This document shows, in pieces, positions 8,531 through 16,937 of a stretch of 64,000 bases of DNA. The position numbers and the translations under genes were made by a program. Positions within the stretch are counted from its first letter, which is position 1; every line of letters starts with the position of its first letter. The notes under the pieces are model-generated. The model saw only the letters and a list, made by a program, of their open reading frames with translations, was not told the DNA's origin and searched no databases. Source of the stretch: Kitasatospora aureofaciens (GTDB lineage Bacteria; Actinomycetota; Actinomycetes; Streptomycetales; Streptomycetaceae); the NCBI RefSeq assembly GCF_001188955.3, contig NZ_JPRF03000001.1, forward strand, positions 496,001 through 560,000. Direction: 5' to 3'.

Positions 8531-9842
8531 ACCACTGCGCGGCCAGGTCCGCGGCCTCTTCGAGTGTGCCGGGTTCCTCGAACAGGTGGGTGGCGCCCGG
8601 GATGACGGCGAGCTGGTTCTCGCAGTGCAGCCGTGCCTGGGCCTGCTGGTTGAGGTCGAGGACCACGTGGTCGTCGCCGCCGACGATGAGCAGGGTGGGG
8701 GCGGTGACGGCGGGTAGGCGGGGGCCTGCGAGGTCGGGCCGCCCCCCGCGGGAGACGACCGCCCGGACCGTGGAGCCCGGTTCCGCGGCCGCCCACAGTG
8801 CCGCGGCGGCTCCGGTGCTGGCCCCGAAGTAGCCGACCGCGAGCCCGCCGACGTCGTCGCGGCCGTGCAGCCAGCGGGTGGCGTCGGTCAGGCGTCGGGC
8901 GAGCAGCGCGGTGTCGAAGACGTTCGCCCGGTCGAACGCCTCCTCCTCGGTGAGCAGGTCGAACAGCAGGGTGGCCAGACCCGCCCGGTTCAGCGCGCCC
9001 GCGACGAACCGGTTGCGCGGACTGTGCCGGCTGCTGCCGCTGCCGTGGGCGAACACCACGATCCCCGCCGTCCCCTCCGGTACGGTCAGCTGGCCGCCGA
9101 GCCGTACCGGCCCTGCGTCCACGACCACTTCCGGATCGTCGGCCCTCGCCGGAACGGACCGAGCGGGCAGCCGCGAGGCGGGGTCGGGTGGCCGGTCACC
9201 GGCCATCCGGACGGCGGCCTCGTCCAGGCAGGAGATCACCTCGGCGTCGGTGGTCTGTGCGAAGTCCTCGTAGAACTGGCCGATCCCGTAGAACTCCCCG
9301 GGCGTCGACAGCGCCACCCGCTCGTCCGCCGCGTCCGCCAGCCTGCGGGTCCAGTCCGGCGGGGCGACGGGGACGGCGAGCACCACGCGGGCCGCGCCCT
9401 GGTTCCTGGCGATCAGACATGCCGCCAGCGCGGTCGAGCCGGTCGCGATCCCGTCGTCCACCACGATCGCCGTACGGCCGGCGAGCTCAGTGCGGGGCCG
9501 GTCACCGCGGTACCGCCGTGCCCTTCGGTCGAGCTCGATCCGCTCCCGCGCCTCCACCTCGGCGAGGTCCTGCTCGGTGGTCCGGGTTGCCCGCATCACC
9601 GCGTCGTTGACGATGCGCACCCCGCCCTCGCCGATCGCGCCCATGCCCAGCTCGGGCTGGAACGGCACGCCGAGCTTGCGCACCACGATCACGTCCAGCG
9701 GGGTGTGCAGCACCTTCGCGACCTCGGCCGCCACCGGAACACCGCCGCGGGGAAGCCCGAGGACGATCACCTCGCGGCCCGCGAGGTGCCTGACCCGCTC
9801 GGCGAGGCGCCGCCCCGCGTCTACACGATCGACGAAGTACAT
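8490..9842 (-). CDS. Phosphoribosyltransferase - alpha/beta-hydrolase fusion protein
   Basis: 450 aa. Residues ~1-215 form a phosphoribosyltransferase domain: LPRGGVPVAAEV near the N-terminus and the PRPP loop AIVVDDGIATGSTALAA around residue 125. Residues ~235-450 form a dienelactone-hydrolase-like alpha/beta hydrolase: FAHGSGSSRHSPRN, nucleophile elbow GYFGASTGAAAAL, and late D (VGGDDHVV) and H (GATHLFE). The same fusion occurs in Rv0571c, a DosR-regulon gene. ATG 9842 has GAGGTGG upstream. The real substrates are unknown; nucleobase salvage coupled to ester hydrolysis is speculation. Confidence 0.9.
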   Translation of the reverse strand: MYFVDRVDAGRRLAERVRHLAGREVIVLGLPRGGVPVAAEVAKVLHTPLDVIVVRKLGVPFQPELGMGAIGEGGVRIVNDAVMRATRTTEQDLAEVEARERIELDRRARRYRGDRPRTELAGRTAIVVDDGIATGSTALAACLIARNQGAARVVLAVPVAPPDWTRRLADAADERVALSTPGEFYGIGQFYEDFAQTTDAEVISCLDEAAVRMAGDRPPDPASRLPARSVPARADDPEVVVDAGPVRLGGQLTVPEGTAGIVVFAHGSGSSRHSPRNRFVAGALNRAGLATLLFDLLTEEEAFDRANVFDTALLARRLTDATRWLHGRDDVGGLAVGYFGASTGAAAALWAAAEPGSTVRAVVSRGGRPDLAGPRLPAVTAPTLLIVGGDDHVVLDLNQQAQARLHCENQLAVIPGATHLFEEPGTLEEAADLAAQWFTAHLAPAPDRAP

Positions 9843-10086
9843 GATCCACCTCTTCCGGGATCGCGGCCGGACCCGGACCCCGCGCCGGGCCGCCGCTTTC
9901 CACGATCCTCTTGCCGCCGGACGCGCGCGAGTGACCGAGCCGGAGCGCCGCGGCCGTCCCCCGACTCCCGGACAGACGCCGGGCGCCGGGGGCGGACGTG
10001 CCGCGGTGGTGGCGGCGGGGGAGCATGAAAGCAGGCGGGCCAGTCGGCGACCGCACGCCCTCGGAGCATCCGGATCCGTCGCGCCG

Positions 10087-10098
10087 GTCCGTACGGAC
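10087..10098. promoter_or_regulatory. 12-bp perfect palindrome upstream of the broken USP
   Basis: GTCCGTACGGAC, 29 bp before the GTG at 10127. It resembles the island box in architecture (GGTCC-N4-GGACA) but with weaker match to its consensus. Confidence 0.35.
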
Positions 10099-10126
10099 AG
10101 TCGAGGCGCGCGCCCTGGAGGCCCCC

Positions 10127-10608
10127 GTGAGCAGCACTCCCACACCGGGCTCCGCCGGTCCCGTCGTGGTCGGCACGGATGGCTCGGAGCCGGCCCGTCA
10201 GGCCGTGCTCTTCGCCCTGCGCGAGGCCCAGGTGCGCGGCGTCGGTACGGGCCGTGCACGCCTACGGTTCCGGCCACGCCGACCCGTCCGGCCTGAGCAC
10301 GCCTGTCCGGCCCCGCACGAGCGGTGAGCCGCCGACGCACCTGCATGACGTGGCCGCCCCCGAGGTGACGGACTCCGGCGAGGAACTGCGCCGGCAGGTC
10401 GGCGAGCCGTTCGTCGAGGTCGAGGTCCACTGCGAGCGCGGCCGCCCCGCGCAGGTCCTGCTGGACGCGAGCCAGGGCGCGGGCCCGCTCGTGGTCGGGT
10501 CCCGTGGCAACCGGCCTCTGGGGCCGTCTCGCGCTCGGCTCGACGAGCACGGAGATCGTCCATCACGCCCACCTGCCCGTCGTCGTGCCGGGCGAGCCGC
10601 CAGCTTGA
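10127..10608 (+). pseudogene. Universal stress protein, single domain, two frameshifts
   Basis: The GTG at 10127 opens VVVGTDGSEPARQAVLFALR, almost identical to the intact USP at 45987-46481. Near 10245 the frame changes and continues RAVHAYGSGHADPSG ... RRQVGEPFVEVEVHCERGRP. Near 10510 it changes again to GLWGRLALGSTSTEIVHHAH and ends at 10608. Read across the two shifts it covers the whole ~160-aa family. The intact paralogue shows what the repaired protein would be. Either sequence errors or inactivation after duplication. Confidence 0.85.
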
Positions 10609-10702
10609 ACCGGTGTGTCGGTGACCATGGGGCGGGCCACCCGGGCCGGGCGAGCTCGCCGGCTCGGACCCGACCCGGGCAAGGTCCATCACCGTCCGGG
10701 TA

Positions 10703-10718
10703 TGGGCTCACCGGCCCA
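10703..10718. promoter_or_regulatory. Candidate DosR/OsdR-type box
   Basis: TGGGCTCACCGGCCCA, matching GGGCC-N4-GGCCC with one change; centred about 143 bp before the USP start at 10853. Confidence 0.5.
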
Positions 10719-10852
10719 TGCCGAGGGGGATCCGCGGGGCCACGATGAGAAGCAGGCCGGCTGACGTCTCGGTCGGTACGAAGAGGTGGTCGGTCCGGCC
10801 GCCCGTCGCAACTGCCTCGTCGGCTCGGGCAACTCGTAGGAGGCGAATTCGC

Positions 10853-11396
10853 ATGCGGTTGGAGATCACCGTGGGCCTTGACGGCTCGGCCGAAAGCCTG
10901 TCGGCCGCCCGGTGGGCAGCGCGGGAGGCCCAACTGCGGGGACTGCCCGTACGGCTGGTGCAGCTGTGGCTGCTCAGCCCTGTCGCGGCGCCGCACCTCC
11001 CGAGCGGGGAGGTTCGGACAGCCGTGGGGCAGCGCATTCTCCGGGGCGCGGAGAGCGAGCTGCGCGGGCACTACCCGGACGTTTCCTTCACCACCGAACT
11101 GCTGCCCGCCGCCACTCCCGCCGCCCTGCTGTCCGCCGCAGGCGACGAGCAACTGCTGGTACTCGGCTCACAGGGCATCGGTACCGGAGGGGGCTACCTG
11201 TGTCGTCACCCTGACCGGGACGGTCGAACGCAAGAGCCTCGTCCCCATCATCGAGCGCCTGTGCCGCGGCGTCGACGGAGTCGTGGCCGTCCACCAGACG
11301 CTCCACCACACGTCCGACGACAGCCACATCGACATCGGCACCGCCGCGACACGCGGCATGCCCGGACCACACTCCGCAGCCCACCACCCGAAGTGA
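10853..11396 (+). pseudogene. USP N-terminal part joined out of frame to a BON-domain tail
   Basis: ATG 10853 has AGGAGG upstream and opens a USP domain: ITVGLDGSAESLSAARWAAR up to LLVLGSQGIGTGGG near 11190. There the similarity stops before the conserved C-terminal strand. From about 11200, in a different frame, the sequence reads VVTLTGTVERKSLVPIIERL and DGVVAVHQTLHHTSDDSHID to a stop at 11396. That is the C-terminal BON domain of CBS-BON proteins. A deletion between a USP gene and a downstream CBS-BON gene explains this. Neither half is complete. Confidence 0.8.
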
Positions 11397-11433
11397 CCGC
11401 ACCCGAGTTCCGTGCCCCGGACCGCCACGCCGC

Positions 11434-12324
11434 TTGGCAGCCACGGCGATGCCGACATCCCCTGCCCGCGGGACGCGCGGACAGGGCCCGCACCTGACGC
11501 TGCTGGGCGTGGGCGCCATGAACTCCCCCCGGTACGCGCCCGCCGGACTTCTGCTGCGCCACGGCCGGAGTGCCGTGGCCTTCGACGGCGGCCCGGGCGC
11601 CGAACCCCCGGTGTGCCTGGACGCTTGGCTGGTGACGGACGAACACGCGGAACTCCGGTCCGCCCTGCACCGAATGGCAGCCGAGCACAAACTCGTCCCC
11701 CAGGCGGGGGATCTCGACCTGGACGGGCTGGCCGTCCGGGCGTGTCCGGTCGTGCACACCTCGCATCCCGCCTGGGGCTACCGGATCGAGGCTGACGGCC
11801 TGGTGGCCGTGTGGGCACCGGAGTTCTGGAAGTTCCCCGCCTGGGCCGACGGAGCCGACCTGATGTTCGCCGAGGCCTCTGGCTGGGATCGGCCGATCCG
11901 TTTCCGCGGCGGTGTCGGCGGTCACATGAGCGTCCGCGATGTCGCCACCGAAGCCCAGCGGCGGGGCGTGCGGTGGCTGGTGTTCGCCCACATCGGCCGC
12001 CCCAGCCTGCGTGCGATCGATGCCGGCCACCGGCCACCGTGGGGCGAATGGGGGAGCGAGGGCCGCACCTACACACCCACCCACGTCCCAACCGGCCGCA
12101 AGACGGGCGAGCGTAGCCCCCGTCGCCAGACGGACTGCCACGCTGATAGGGACCATCGGCCCTGTCAGCGCGTGACAAGGTCTTGTTCGCATAGTCGGCC
12201 CTGTCCGTTCAGGGCCGGTCTTCGGGCCGATATGGGCCACCTGGACCATGACCGGCACGGGTCCGGGGTTCAAGGATGGAAGACAGCTCAGCCGATGCCT
12301 CAGGAACGGTGGGAGGCGGACGCC
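11434..12324 (+). CDS. MBL-fold hydrolase-like protein lacking its own stop
   Basis: From TTG 11434 (or ATG 11449) the frame encodes LTLLGVGAMNSPRYAPAGLL, FDGGPGAEPP, VVHTSHPAWGYRI, FAEASGWDRPIRFRGGVGGH and LVFAHIGRPSLRAIDAG. This is a metallo-beta-lactamase-fold family known in actinobacteria. Homologues end shortly after the EGRTY motif (about 12070), but here no stop follows. The frame runs on through ~80 unrelated codons and straight into the Rv1733c-like gene, ending at 12888. Either a small indel removed the stop, or a 484-aa read-through protein is made. The internal ATG 12325 can be used independently. Confidence 0.7.
12148..12163. promoter_or_regulatory. Candidate DosR/OsdR-type box
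   Basis: AGGGACCATCGGCCCT: half-sites GGGAC and GGCCC around a 4-bp spacer, 162 bp before the Rv1733c-like start at 12325. A second dyad (CGGCCCTG-N6-CAGGGCCG, 12196-12217) follows. Confidence 0.6.
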
Positions 12325-12888
12325 ATGTCCACGCATCCGAGCCGGCGCAACCCGGTACGGCGGACCTCGGACCGCATCCAGTGGTGGCTCGCCCGCGTCC
12401 TGCTCGCCGTCATGGTCATCGGCCTTCCCGCCGCCGCGGTCAGTGCCGGCCTTCTGACCTACCGAGCCCAGATGCACACCGGGCACGTCGAGTCCTCGGC
12501 CCGGCACACCGTCACCGCGCACCTGACCGCCGCCGCGCCCGTCCCGTCGAACAACGACTACAGCCGGGTCCCGGCAACCGCCGCCTGGACGGCAGCCGAC
12601 GGCACTACTCATACCGCCACCGTCCGGATGTGGCCCGGAGAACGGGCCGGTACCCCCGTCCCGCTGTGGGTCGACCACCAGGACACGGTCACCTCCGCGC
12701 CCCTCACCCGCGGCCAGGCCGCCGCGGCCGCCTGGACGACCGCCGCCATGACCGCCGGAACCCTCTCACTCCTGTGCCTGGCCGCCTGGAAGGGCTCGGT
12801 CTGCGTGCTGGACCACCACCGCTACGCCCAGTGGGACGCGGAGTGGAGCCAGGTCGAGCCGCGCTGGTCCAAGCGGCTTCCCAGCTGA
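12325..12888 (+). CDS. Rv1733c-like membrane protein
   Basis: 187 aa. A basic N-terminus precedes membrane helix 1 (LARVLLAVMVIGLPAAAVSAGLL). An outer domain of ~90 residues follows, then helix 2 (AAMTAGTLSLLCLAAW), then a C-terminal WSQVEPRWS motif. This is the layout of the Rv1733c family, a conserved DosR-regulon membrane antigen of unknown biochemical function. GTGGGAGGCGGACGCC before the ATG gives a ribosome site. A paralogue with the same ending lies at 51512-52129. The box at 12148 supports stress control. Confidence 0.88.
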   Translation: MSTHPSRRNPVRRTSDRIQWWLARVLLAVMVIGLPAAAVSAGLLTYRAQMHTGHVESSARHTVTAHLTAAAPVPSNNDYSRVPATAAWTAADGTTHTATVRMWPGERAGTPVPLWVDHQDTVTSAPLTRGQAAAAAWTTAAMTAGTLSLLCLAAWKGSVCVLDHHRYAQWDAEWSQVEPRWSKRLPS

Positions 12889-12934
12889 GCGAGGCGGCGT
12901 GGCCGAGGATCGGACCGTCGCTTTTCGGTCGGAT

Positions 12935-12950
12935 CGGGCCGACCGGCCCG
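12935..12950. promoter_or_regulatory. Candidate box in a convergent region
   Basis: CGGGCCGACCGGCCCG, a perfect match to GGGCC-N4-GGCCC, but between the 3' ends of the Rv1733c-like gene and hsp20. It may have belonged to a deleted gene or act as a weak terminator. Confidence 0.4.
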
Positions 12951-13100
12951 CGGAGGCGGGGCGTTCGGCCACTGCCCGCTTGGGGGACAACATGTCCGAC
13001 CGCGACAGGCCAGAGCACCTTCCGACAGCGTGAGGCGGGCGGACGAGCGGGCCCCGCCGGCCCCGGAAGCGGTCCGGCCAGGCCCCGCTCTGGTCGTGTG

Positions 13101-13517
13101 TCAGGTTCCTCTGGAGATCTCTATCCGTCGGGTCGGCTTCTCGACCTCACCGATCGGGGCCTTCACGGTCAGCACGCCGTTGTCGTAACTGGCCGTGATC
13201 TCCTGCTCCTTCACGCCTTCGGGCAGCCGGATGCTGCGGGTGAAGGAGCCGTAGCGGAACTCGGAACGCTGTTTCTCCTTCTTCTCCTCGCTGCGTTCGG
13301 CGTGGACGGTCAGGACCCCGCCCTCGAAGGTGATCTCGACGTCCTTGTCCGGGTCGATCCCCGGAAGCTCGGCCTTCACCACGTAGGCCCCGTCCTCCTC
13401 GGACTCCTCGACCCGGATGAGGTGTTCGCCCATCCGCAGGTCCGCGGGAAAGTCCTCGAACAGCTCCGAGAACGACGGCCACCAGTGCGCACGCCGCTGA
13501 AGCAGATCGCCGGCCAT
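13101..13517 (-). CDS. Hsp20/alpha-crystallin family small heat-shock protein
   Basis: 138 aa. The alpha-crystallin domain starts around residue 40 (YVVKAELPGIDPDKDVEITF). It carries the conserved YGSFTRSIRLPEGV segment and ends with GVLTVKAPI and a short tail holding RRIEIS. It acts as an ATP-independent holdase that forms oligomers in the cytoplasm. HspX, its relative, is the major DosR-controlled protein of dormant mycobacteria. AGGAGG lies 10 bp before the ATG. No GGGCC-N4-GGCCC box was found in its 5' region. Confidence 0.95.
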   Translation of the reverse strand: MAGDLLQRRAHWWPSFSELFEDFPADLRMGEHLIRVEESEEDGAYVVKAELPGIDPDKDVEITFEGGVLTVHAERSEEKKEKQRSEFRYGSFTRSIRLPEGVKEQEITASYDNGVLTVKAPIGEVEKPTRRIEISRGT

Positions 13518-13855
13518 CTCGCATCCTCCTCGCTCGGCTGATCCCTTTCCTCCATGCTGCTGCGCCGACCGCGAGGCCGCGATCGGAGCCAACCGTCCGG
13601 CATCAACTCCCGTCTCCGGTCGGAGTGTTCACATGCTGTGACAGTGCGCTACGGCTGCGGCCCCGATCGGGGGCAGGCGGCCGACACGCGACTCCGGGCA
13701 GCACCGCGGCCCCAAGCTTCTGAGGCTGTGCTGCGCCGCGGCCCTCCGGCGGGTTCAGCCCAGTGCCACATTCCCGGAGTGCGGCAGGGTCGGCGGGCCC
13801 GGTCGGCCCTGCCTGCGGTGTTCCCGGTGGCGGACGATGGGGACGGAGGTACGTG
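13518..13855. other. Intergenic region, imperfect box only
   Basis: 338 bp between divergent hsp20 and the FtsH-USP chimera. No open frame with recognisable homology. A box-like element with a 5-bp rather than 4-bp spacer (GGGCC-CGGTC-GGCCC) lies at 13795-13809, about 47 bp before the chimera. Confidence 0.4.
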
Positions 13856-14239
13856 ATGATCACGCGCAGTCGCTTCCCCGCCCGGCATCCGACCGGGCGG
13901 GCCAGACCCGGGCCACCGTCCGACCCGCCGAAGCCCGCGCCGAAGCCGGCGCAGGAGCCACCGAGCTGGCGGCGGTGGATCCTGCCGATCGCCGTGGCTG
14001 TGACGCTGTTCGTCCTGCTGTCCCGGGCTCCGTCCGGAACGGGGACGCGCTACGCCTACACGGACTTCACCGGCAGGGTGGACGCGGGCCAGGTCAAGAC
14101 CGTCGAGATCACCGACAAGGGCGCGGTCAGCGGCACCCTCAAGGACGGCATCAAGTTCACCGGTGCCCTGCTGGGCTCCGTCAGCCAGCAGTGCGCCCAG
14201 CACGCCCCGTGTCCAGTCGTGATCGTGCGCGGTCGCTGA
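13856..14239 (+). CDS. FtsH N-terminus fused in frame to a USP C-terminus
   Basis: 127 aa. Residues 1-~100 are the N-terminal part of an FtsH protease: Arg/Pro-rich leader, membrane helix ILPIAVAVTLFVLLS, then YAYTDFTGRVDAGQVKTVEI and KDGIKFTG of the outer domain. At about 14160 the sequence switches without a frame break to ALLGSVSQQCAQHAPCPVVI, the last strand of a USP like the one at 27467. The AAA and zinc-protease domains are absent. GGAGG lies 8 bp before the ATG. A recombination product, possibly still translated as a membrane stub; function unlikely. Confidence 0.8.
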   Translation: MITRSRFPARHPTGRARPGPPSDPPKPAPKPAQEPPSWRRWILPIAVAVTLFVLLSRAPSGTGTRYAYTDFTGRVDAGQVKTVEITDKGAVSGTLKDGIKFTGALLGSVSQQCAQHAPCPVVIVRGR

Positions 14240-14325
14240 CGCAGAGCCGCCGCGCCTGCCGAACGCGGGTCACCGCCTGGCTTCCTCGGACGCCCCGTCG
14301 GTCGGCCCGGTGGCCTCCGCGGGCC

Positions 14326-14341
14326 AGGGCCACCCGGTCCC
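14326..14341. promoter_or_regulatory. Candidate box in a convergent region
   Basis: AGGGCCACCCGGTCCC lies between the 3' ends of the FtsH-USP chimera and the site-2 protease, with no start nearby. Possibly the leftover promoter of a deleted gene. Confidence 0.35.
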
Positions 14342-14496
14342 GTGTCCGGCGGCGCCTCGGGCCCCGGCCCGGTTCGCGCGACACGAATTCCAGGGCAGGC
14401 CAAGGCCGTCGGCGGTGGCAGGCGTCTGCTCCGATGCCGGTTCTGCGCCCCGCCCCGCGGTATCCGCGGAGACCGCCGATCGGTCGTACGCCGGGA

Positions 14497-15624
14497 TCAG
14501 CGCGGGGTGGTCCCAGTCGCGGCAAGGCGTCTGCGGGCCAGCCGGTCGAGGACCTCGGCGGTGACGATCCCGGCCAGTCGGCCGTCGTCCAGGACGAGGA
14601 CCGGTGGCGGAGCGGCCGCACGGTCCAGGACCTCGACGAGATCGTCCTGCGGTGCGGCGGTCAGGCATCGCGACAGCGGTGTGGCGAACTCGCGGGCTCG
14701 CACCTCGCCACGGTGGGCGGGCGGGACCGCTGTGAGGCGGCGCAGGTCGAGCAGGCCGCTCGCTCGGCCGTCGACGTCGACCAGGGGGACCACCGGCTGG
14801 TGAGCGGCGCGGGCGGCGGGGTCGGCGAGGAGGCGGTCCGCGGTGAGCCAGTCGGGCGCGGCGGTCGCGGGGATCATGGCCTGGCCGATCCGGACGCCGC
14901 GTAGCGCGGCCACCAGCGCGGCGCGGCGGACCTCGGCCGTGGCGGAGGACCACATGAACAGGCCGATGAGGACGAACCAGATTCCGGCTCCGTTGCCGTA
15001 GAGCAGTTCTACCCAGCCGGCGGCTGACAGCAGGAGGCCGACGGCCTGGCCGGCCCGGCCGGCGACGCGCTCGGCGCGTTCGCGGTCGCCCCGGCGCCAC
15101 CAGACCGCCGCCTGGAGGAGTCGGCCGCCGTCCAGGGGCGCGGCGGGCAGCAGGTTGAACGCACCGAGCAGCAGGTTGGTCCAGCCGGTCCACAGCAGTA
15201 CCGCCGAGGGCATCGCCCAGTGCACGGTGTGCAGCGCGCCGAGCCCGGCGGCCAGGGTCAGCCCACCCAGTACCAGGCTGGTGAGCGGCCCGATCCCGGC
15301 GACGGCGAACTGCAGCCGTGGGCTCGGGGGACGTCCCATCCGCGTGACGCCGCCGAGCGCGAAGACGGTCATGTCGTCGACGCGAATGCCCGCGCGGCGT
15401 GCGGTGACCGCGTGGGCCGTTTCGTGCAGCAGCAGGCTCACGGTGAGCAGCAGGGCCCCGGCCAGGCCGGCGAAGCCGTAGGCGGCGGAGGAGCGGCCGG
15501 GGACCCACGCGGGGAGCGTCTGCCCCGCCAGGCCGACGCCGAGGAACAGGATCAGGACGGGCGCGCTCCAGTGGATCCGCAGCGGTATGCCGAAGACCCT
15601 GCCCAGCCGCACGGACCCGTGCAT
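14497..15624 (-). CDS. Site-2 protease family metalloprotease with CBS domains
   Basis: 375 aa. Five to six membrane helices. The zinc motif is LLHETAHAV (about residue 65) and the second metal site is NLLPAAPLDGGRLLQA (about residue 160), as in the SpoIVFB/Rip3 branch of S2P proteases. The C-terminal ~130 residues hold two CBS-type repeats (VVPLVDVDGRASGLLDLRRL and LVLDDGRLAGIVTAEVLDRL) that may sense adenyl nucleotides. It would cut a membrane-bound regulator inside the bilayer. Rv2625c, its relative, lies in the DosR regulon. ATG 15624 has GGGAGAGG upstream. Confidence 0.93.
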   Translation of the reverse strand: MHGSVRLGRVFGIPLRIHWSAPVLILFLGVGLAGQTLPAWVPGRSSAAYGFAGLAGALLLTVSLLLHETAHAVTARRAGIRVDDMTVFALGGVTRMGRPPSPRLQFAVAGIGPLTSLVLGGLTLAAGLGALHTVHWAMPSAVLLWTGWTNLLLGAFNLLPAAPLDGGRLLQAAVWWRRGDRERAERVAGRAGQAVGLLLSAAGWVELLYGNGAGIWFVLIGLFMWSSATAEVRRAALVAALRGVRIGQAMIPATAAPDWLTADRLLADPAARAAHQPVVPLVDVDGRASGLLDLRRLTAVPPAHRGEVRAREFATPLSRCLTAAPQDDLVEVLDRAAAPPPVLVLDDGRLAGIVTAEVLDRLARRRLAATGTTPR

Positions 15625-15693
15625 CCTGACCTCTCCCAGGGCTCGCCGAACGCCTTCGAGCCTCCACTGTCCTCCCGCCGCGAGGGCTGGCAC

Positions 15694-15709
15694 AGGGCCT
15701 TACGGGCCT
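15694..15709. promoter_or_regulatory. Candidate DosR/OsdR-type box
   Basis: AGGGCCTTACGGGCCT, one mismatch to GGGCC-N4-GGCCC, starting 70 bp before the site-2 protease ATG. Confidence 0.55.
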
Positions 15710-15742
15710 GTTGCCAGGACTGCCGGGCCCAGGACCGCCGCC

Positions 15743-16000
15743 TCATGCTGCCGGGAGCTGCCCGGCCGGATCGCGGCCGGAGATACGGGTGCCGATGTCG
15801 CGGTCCTGGCAGATCGCGCGCATCGCACCGGGTGGGACGCCGAGTTCGTGCACCGCGAGGATCTCCTCGGTGAGGTGCACGAGGCTGACCGGGGCCGTCC
15901 CCCGGCCAGCTTCGCCCGTAAACGCATCACCGCTGAGCTTCACCACGACCCGCCGGTACCGGCCCGTCGTGCCCGCCGTCTCCCGCCCGAGTCCGGGCGC
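15743..16000 (-). pseudogene. UMP kinase (PyrH) N-terminal fragment
   Basis: Directly after the stop of the CBS-DUF2267 gene and in the same frame, the minus strand reads GRYRRVVVKLSGDAFTGEAG and then LVHLTEEILAVHELGV. This is the beginning of a PyrH-type UMP kinase (usual KLSGEAL...EIAAVHELGV). The following glycine-rich GGGN(I/F)FRG motif and the rest of the enzyme are gone; about 30 unrelated codons lead to a stop. No ATG precedes the match; GTG occurs only inside the VVVK strand. It is a deletion remnant of an accessory pyrH-like gene. Confidence 0.7.
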
Positions 16001-16582
16001 CTAAGCCGCAGGGGTGACGAGTGACCGCAGATCGTGCGGAAGCGTGTCGAAGACGTGCTCCAGCTGCTCCGGTGGGATGTGCAGGAACACGGCTCGGGTG
16101 ACAGCGCGGACGATGTCCTCAGCGTCCTCGGTCGGGAGGGAGGCCTCGTGGGAGAAACGGTCGAGGTACTCCTGCCGCTCGAACTTCGCCGGTGTGGGGT
16201 GCGGGTTCCAGCCCTCGTAGAAGACGCCCCGGACGAGGGACGGCAGCTGCGCGCCGAGGTGAGCCACGACGTCGGTCGGGAGCCGGTCGCGGTGCTCCTC
16301 CATGAGCCGCAGGACCTCGTCCTGGTCGGCGTCCGCGTCGACGGTGACCGGCTTGCCCTGGGCGAGCTCGCTCGCGGGCGTGGTCCTCGGGTCCCGACCC
16401 TCGGCGAGGCACTTCACCACAATGTCGCGGTCGGTGACGATACCGTGCAGCCGGTTGTCGGCGCCGCAGATCGGCAGCGCATCGAGTCCAGTTCGCGCAT
16501 CCGCCGAGCCGCCGTCTCCAGCGTTTCGCTCTCCAGCACGCAGGTCGCCCCGGCGTGCATGATGTCCCGCGCAGCGCTCATG
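16001..16582 (-). pseudogene. CBS-domain protein fused to DUF2267, with a frameshift
   Basis: ATG 16582 starts SAARDIMHAGATCVLESETL and ARRMRELDSM (first CBS motif). Near 16480 the frame shifts and continues LPICGADNRLHGIVTDRDIV, and a second CBS starts (PVTVDADADQDEVLRLMEEH). At about 16280 the CBS part stops and joins in frame to LPTDVVAHLGAQLPSLVRGV ... FYEGWNPHPTPAKFERQEYL, the C-terminal half of a DUF2267 protein, ending at 16001. A deletion between adjacent CBS and DUF2267 genes plus a 1-base shift explains it. Both families are common in actinobacterial stress clusters. Confidence 0.78.
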
Positions 16583-16937
16583 ACTGCCGCCTCCTCGGTG
16601 GGGCGGGTTCGGGCGTGTGGGAGCGCGACCCGGGGACTGGCGAACCGCCGGAATCACGTCGAATGTGCCGATCCGTTCCGGCCAGGGCTCGTCGGACAGC
16701 GCCCAGTGGACGGGGGCCGTCCCCTCCAGAGTTGTCCCGGTTGTGGAGGCTTCGCATCCCGAGGGCCGGTCGTCGGGCACCTGACGCGTGTCTACCGGGG
16801 AGGGTAAGGCCTGCCGAGTGCTTCGTGGCCGTGTCCGCCTGCGGTACCTGGCACGGATTGCCTGCGGTGGTGCGAGGGATGAGCCTGGAAGGGTGAGCGG
16901 TTTCGGCCGCAGATGGGCACGAGGGGAGTTGTCGCCG
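16583..16937. other. Region without a recognised gene
   Basis: 355 bp between divergent CBS-DUF2267 and archease genes. The minus-strand frame at about 16640-16770 reads TTLEGTAPVHWALSDEPWPE and ERIGTFDVIPAVRQ, which looks protein-like (few Arg/Pro runs) but matches no family I know. It has no start or stop of its own and could be another remnant. Confidence 0.3.
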
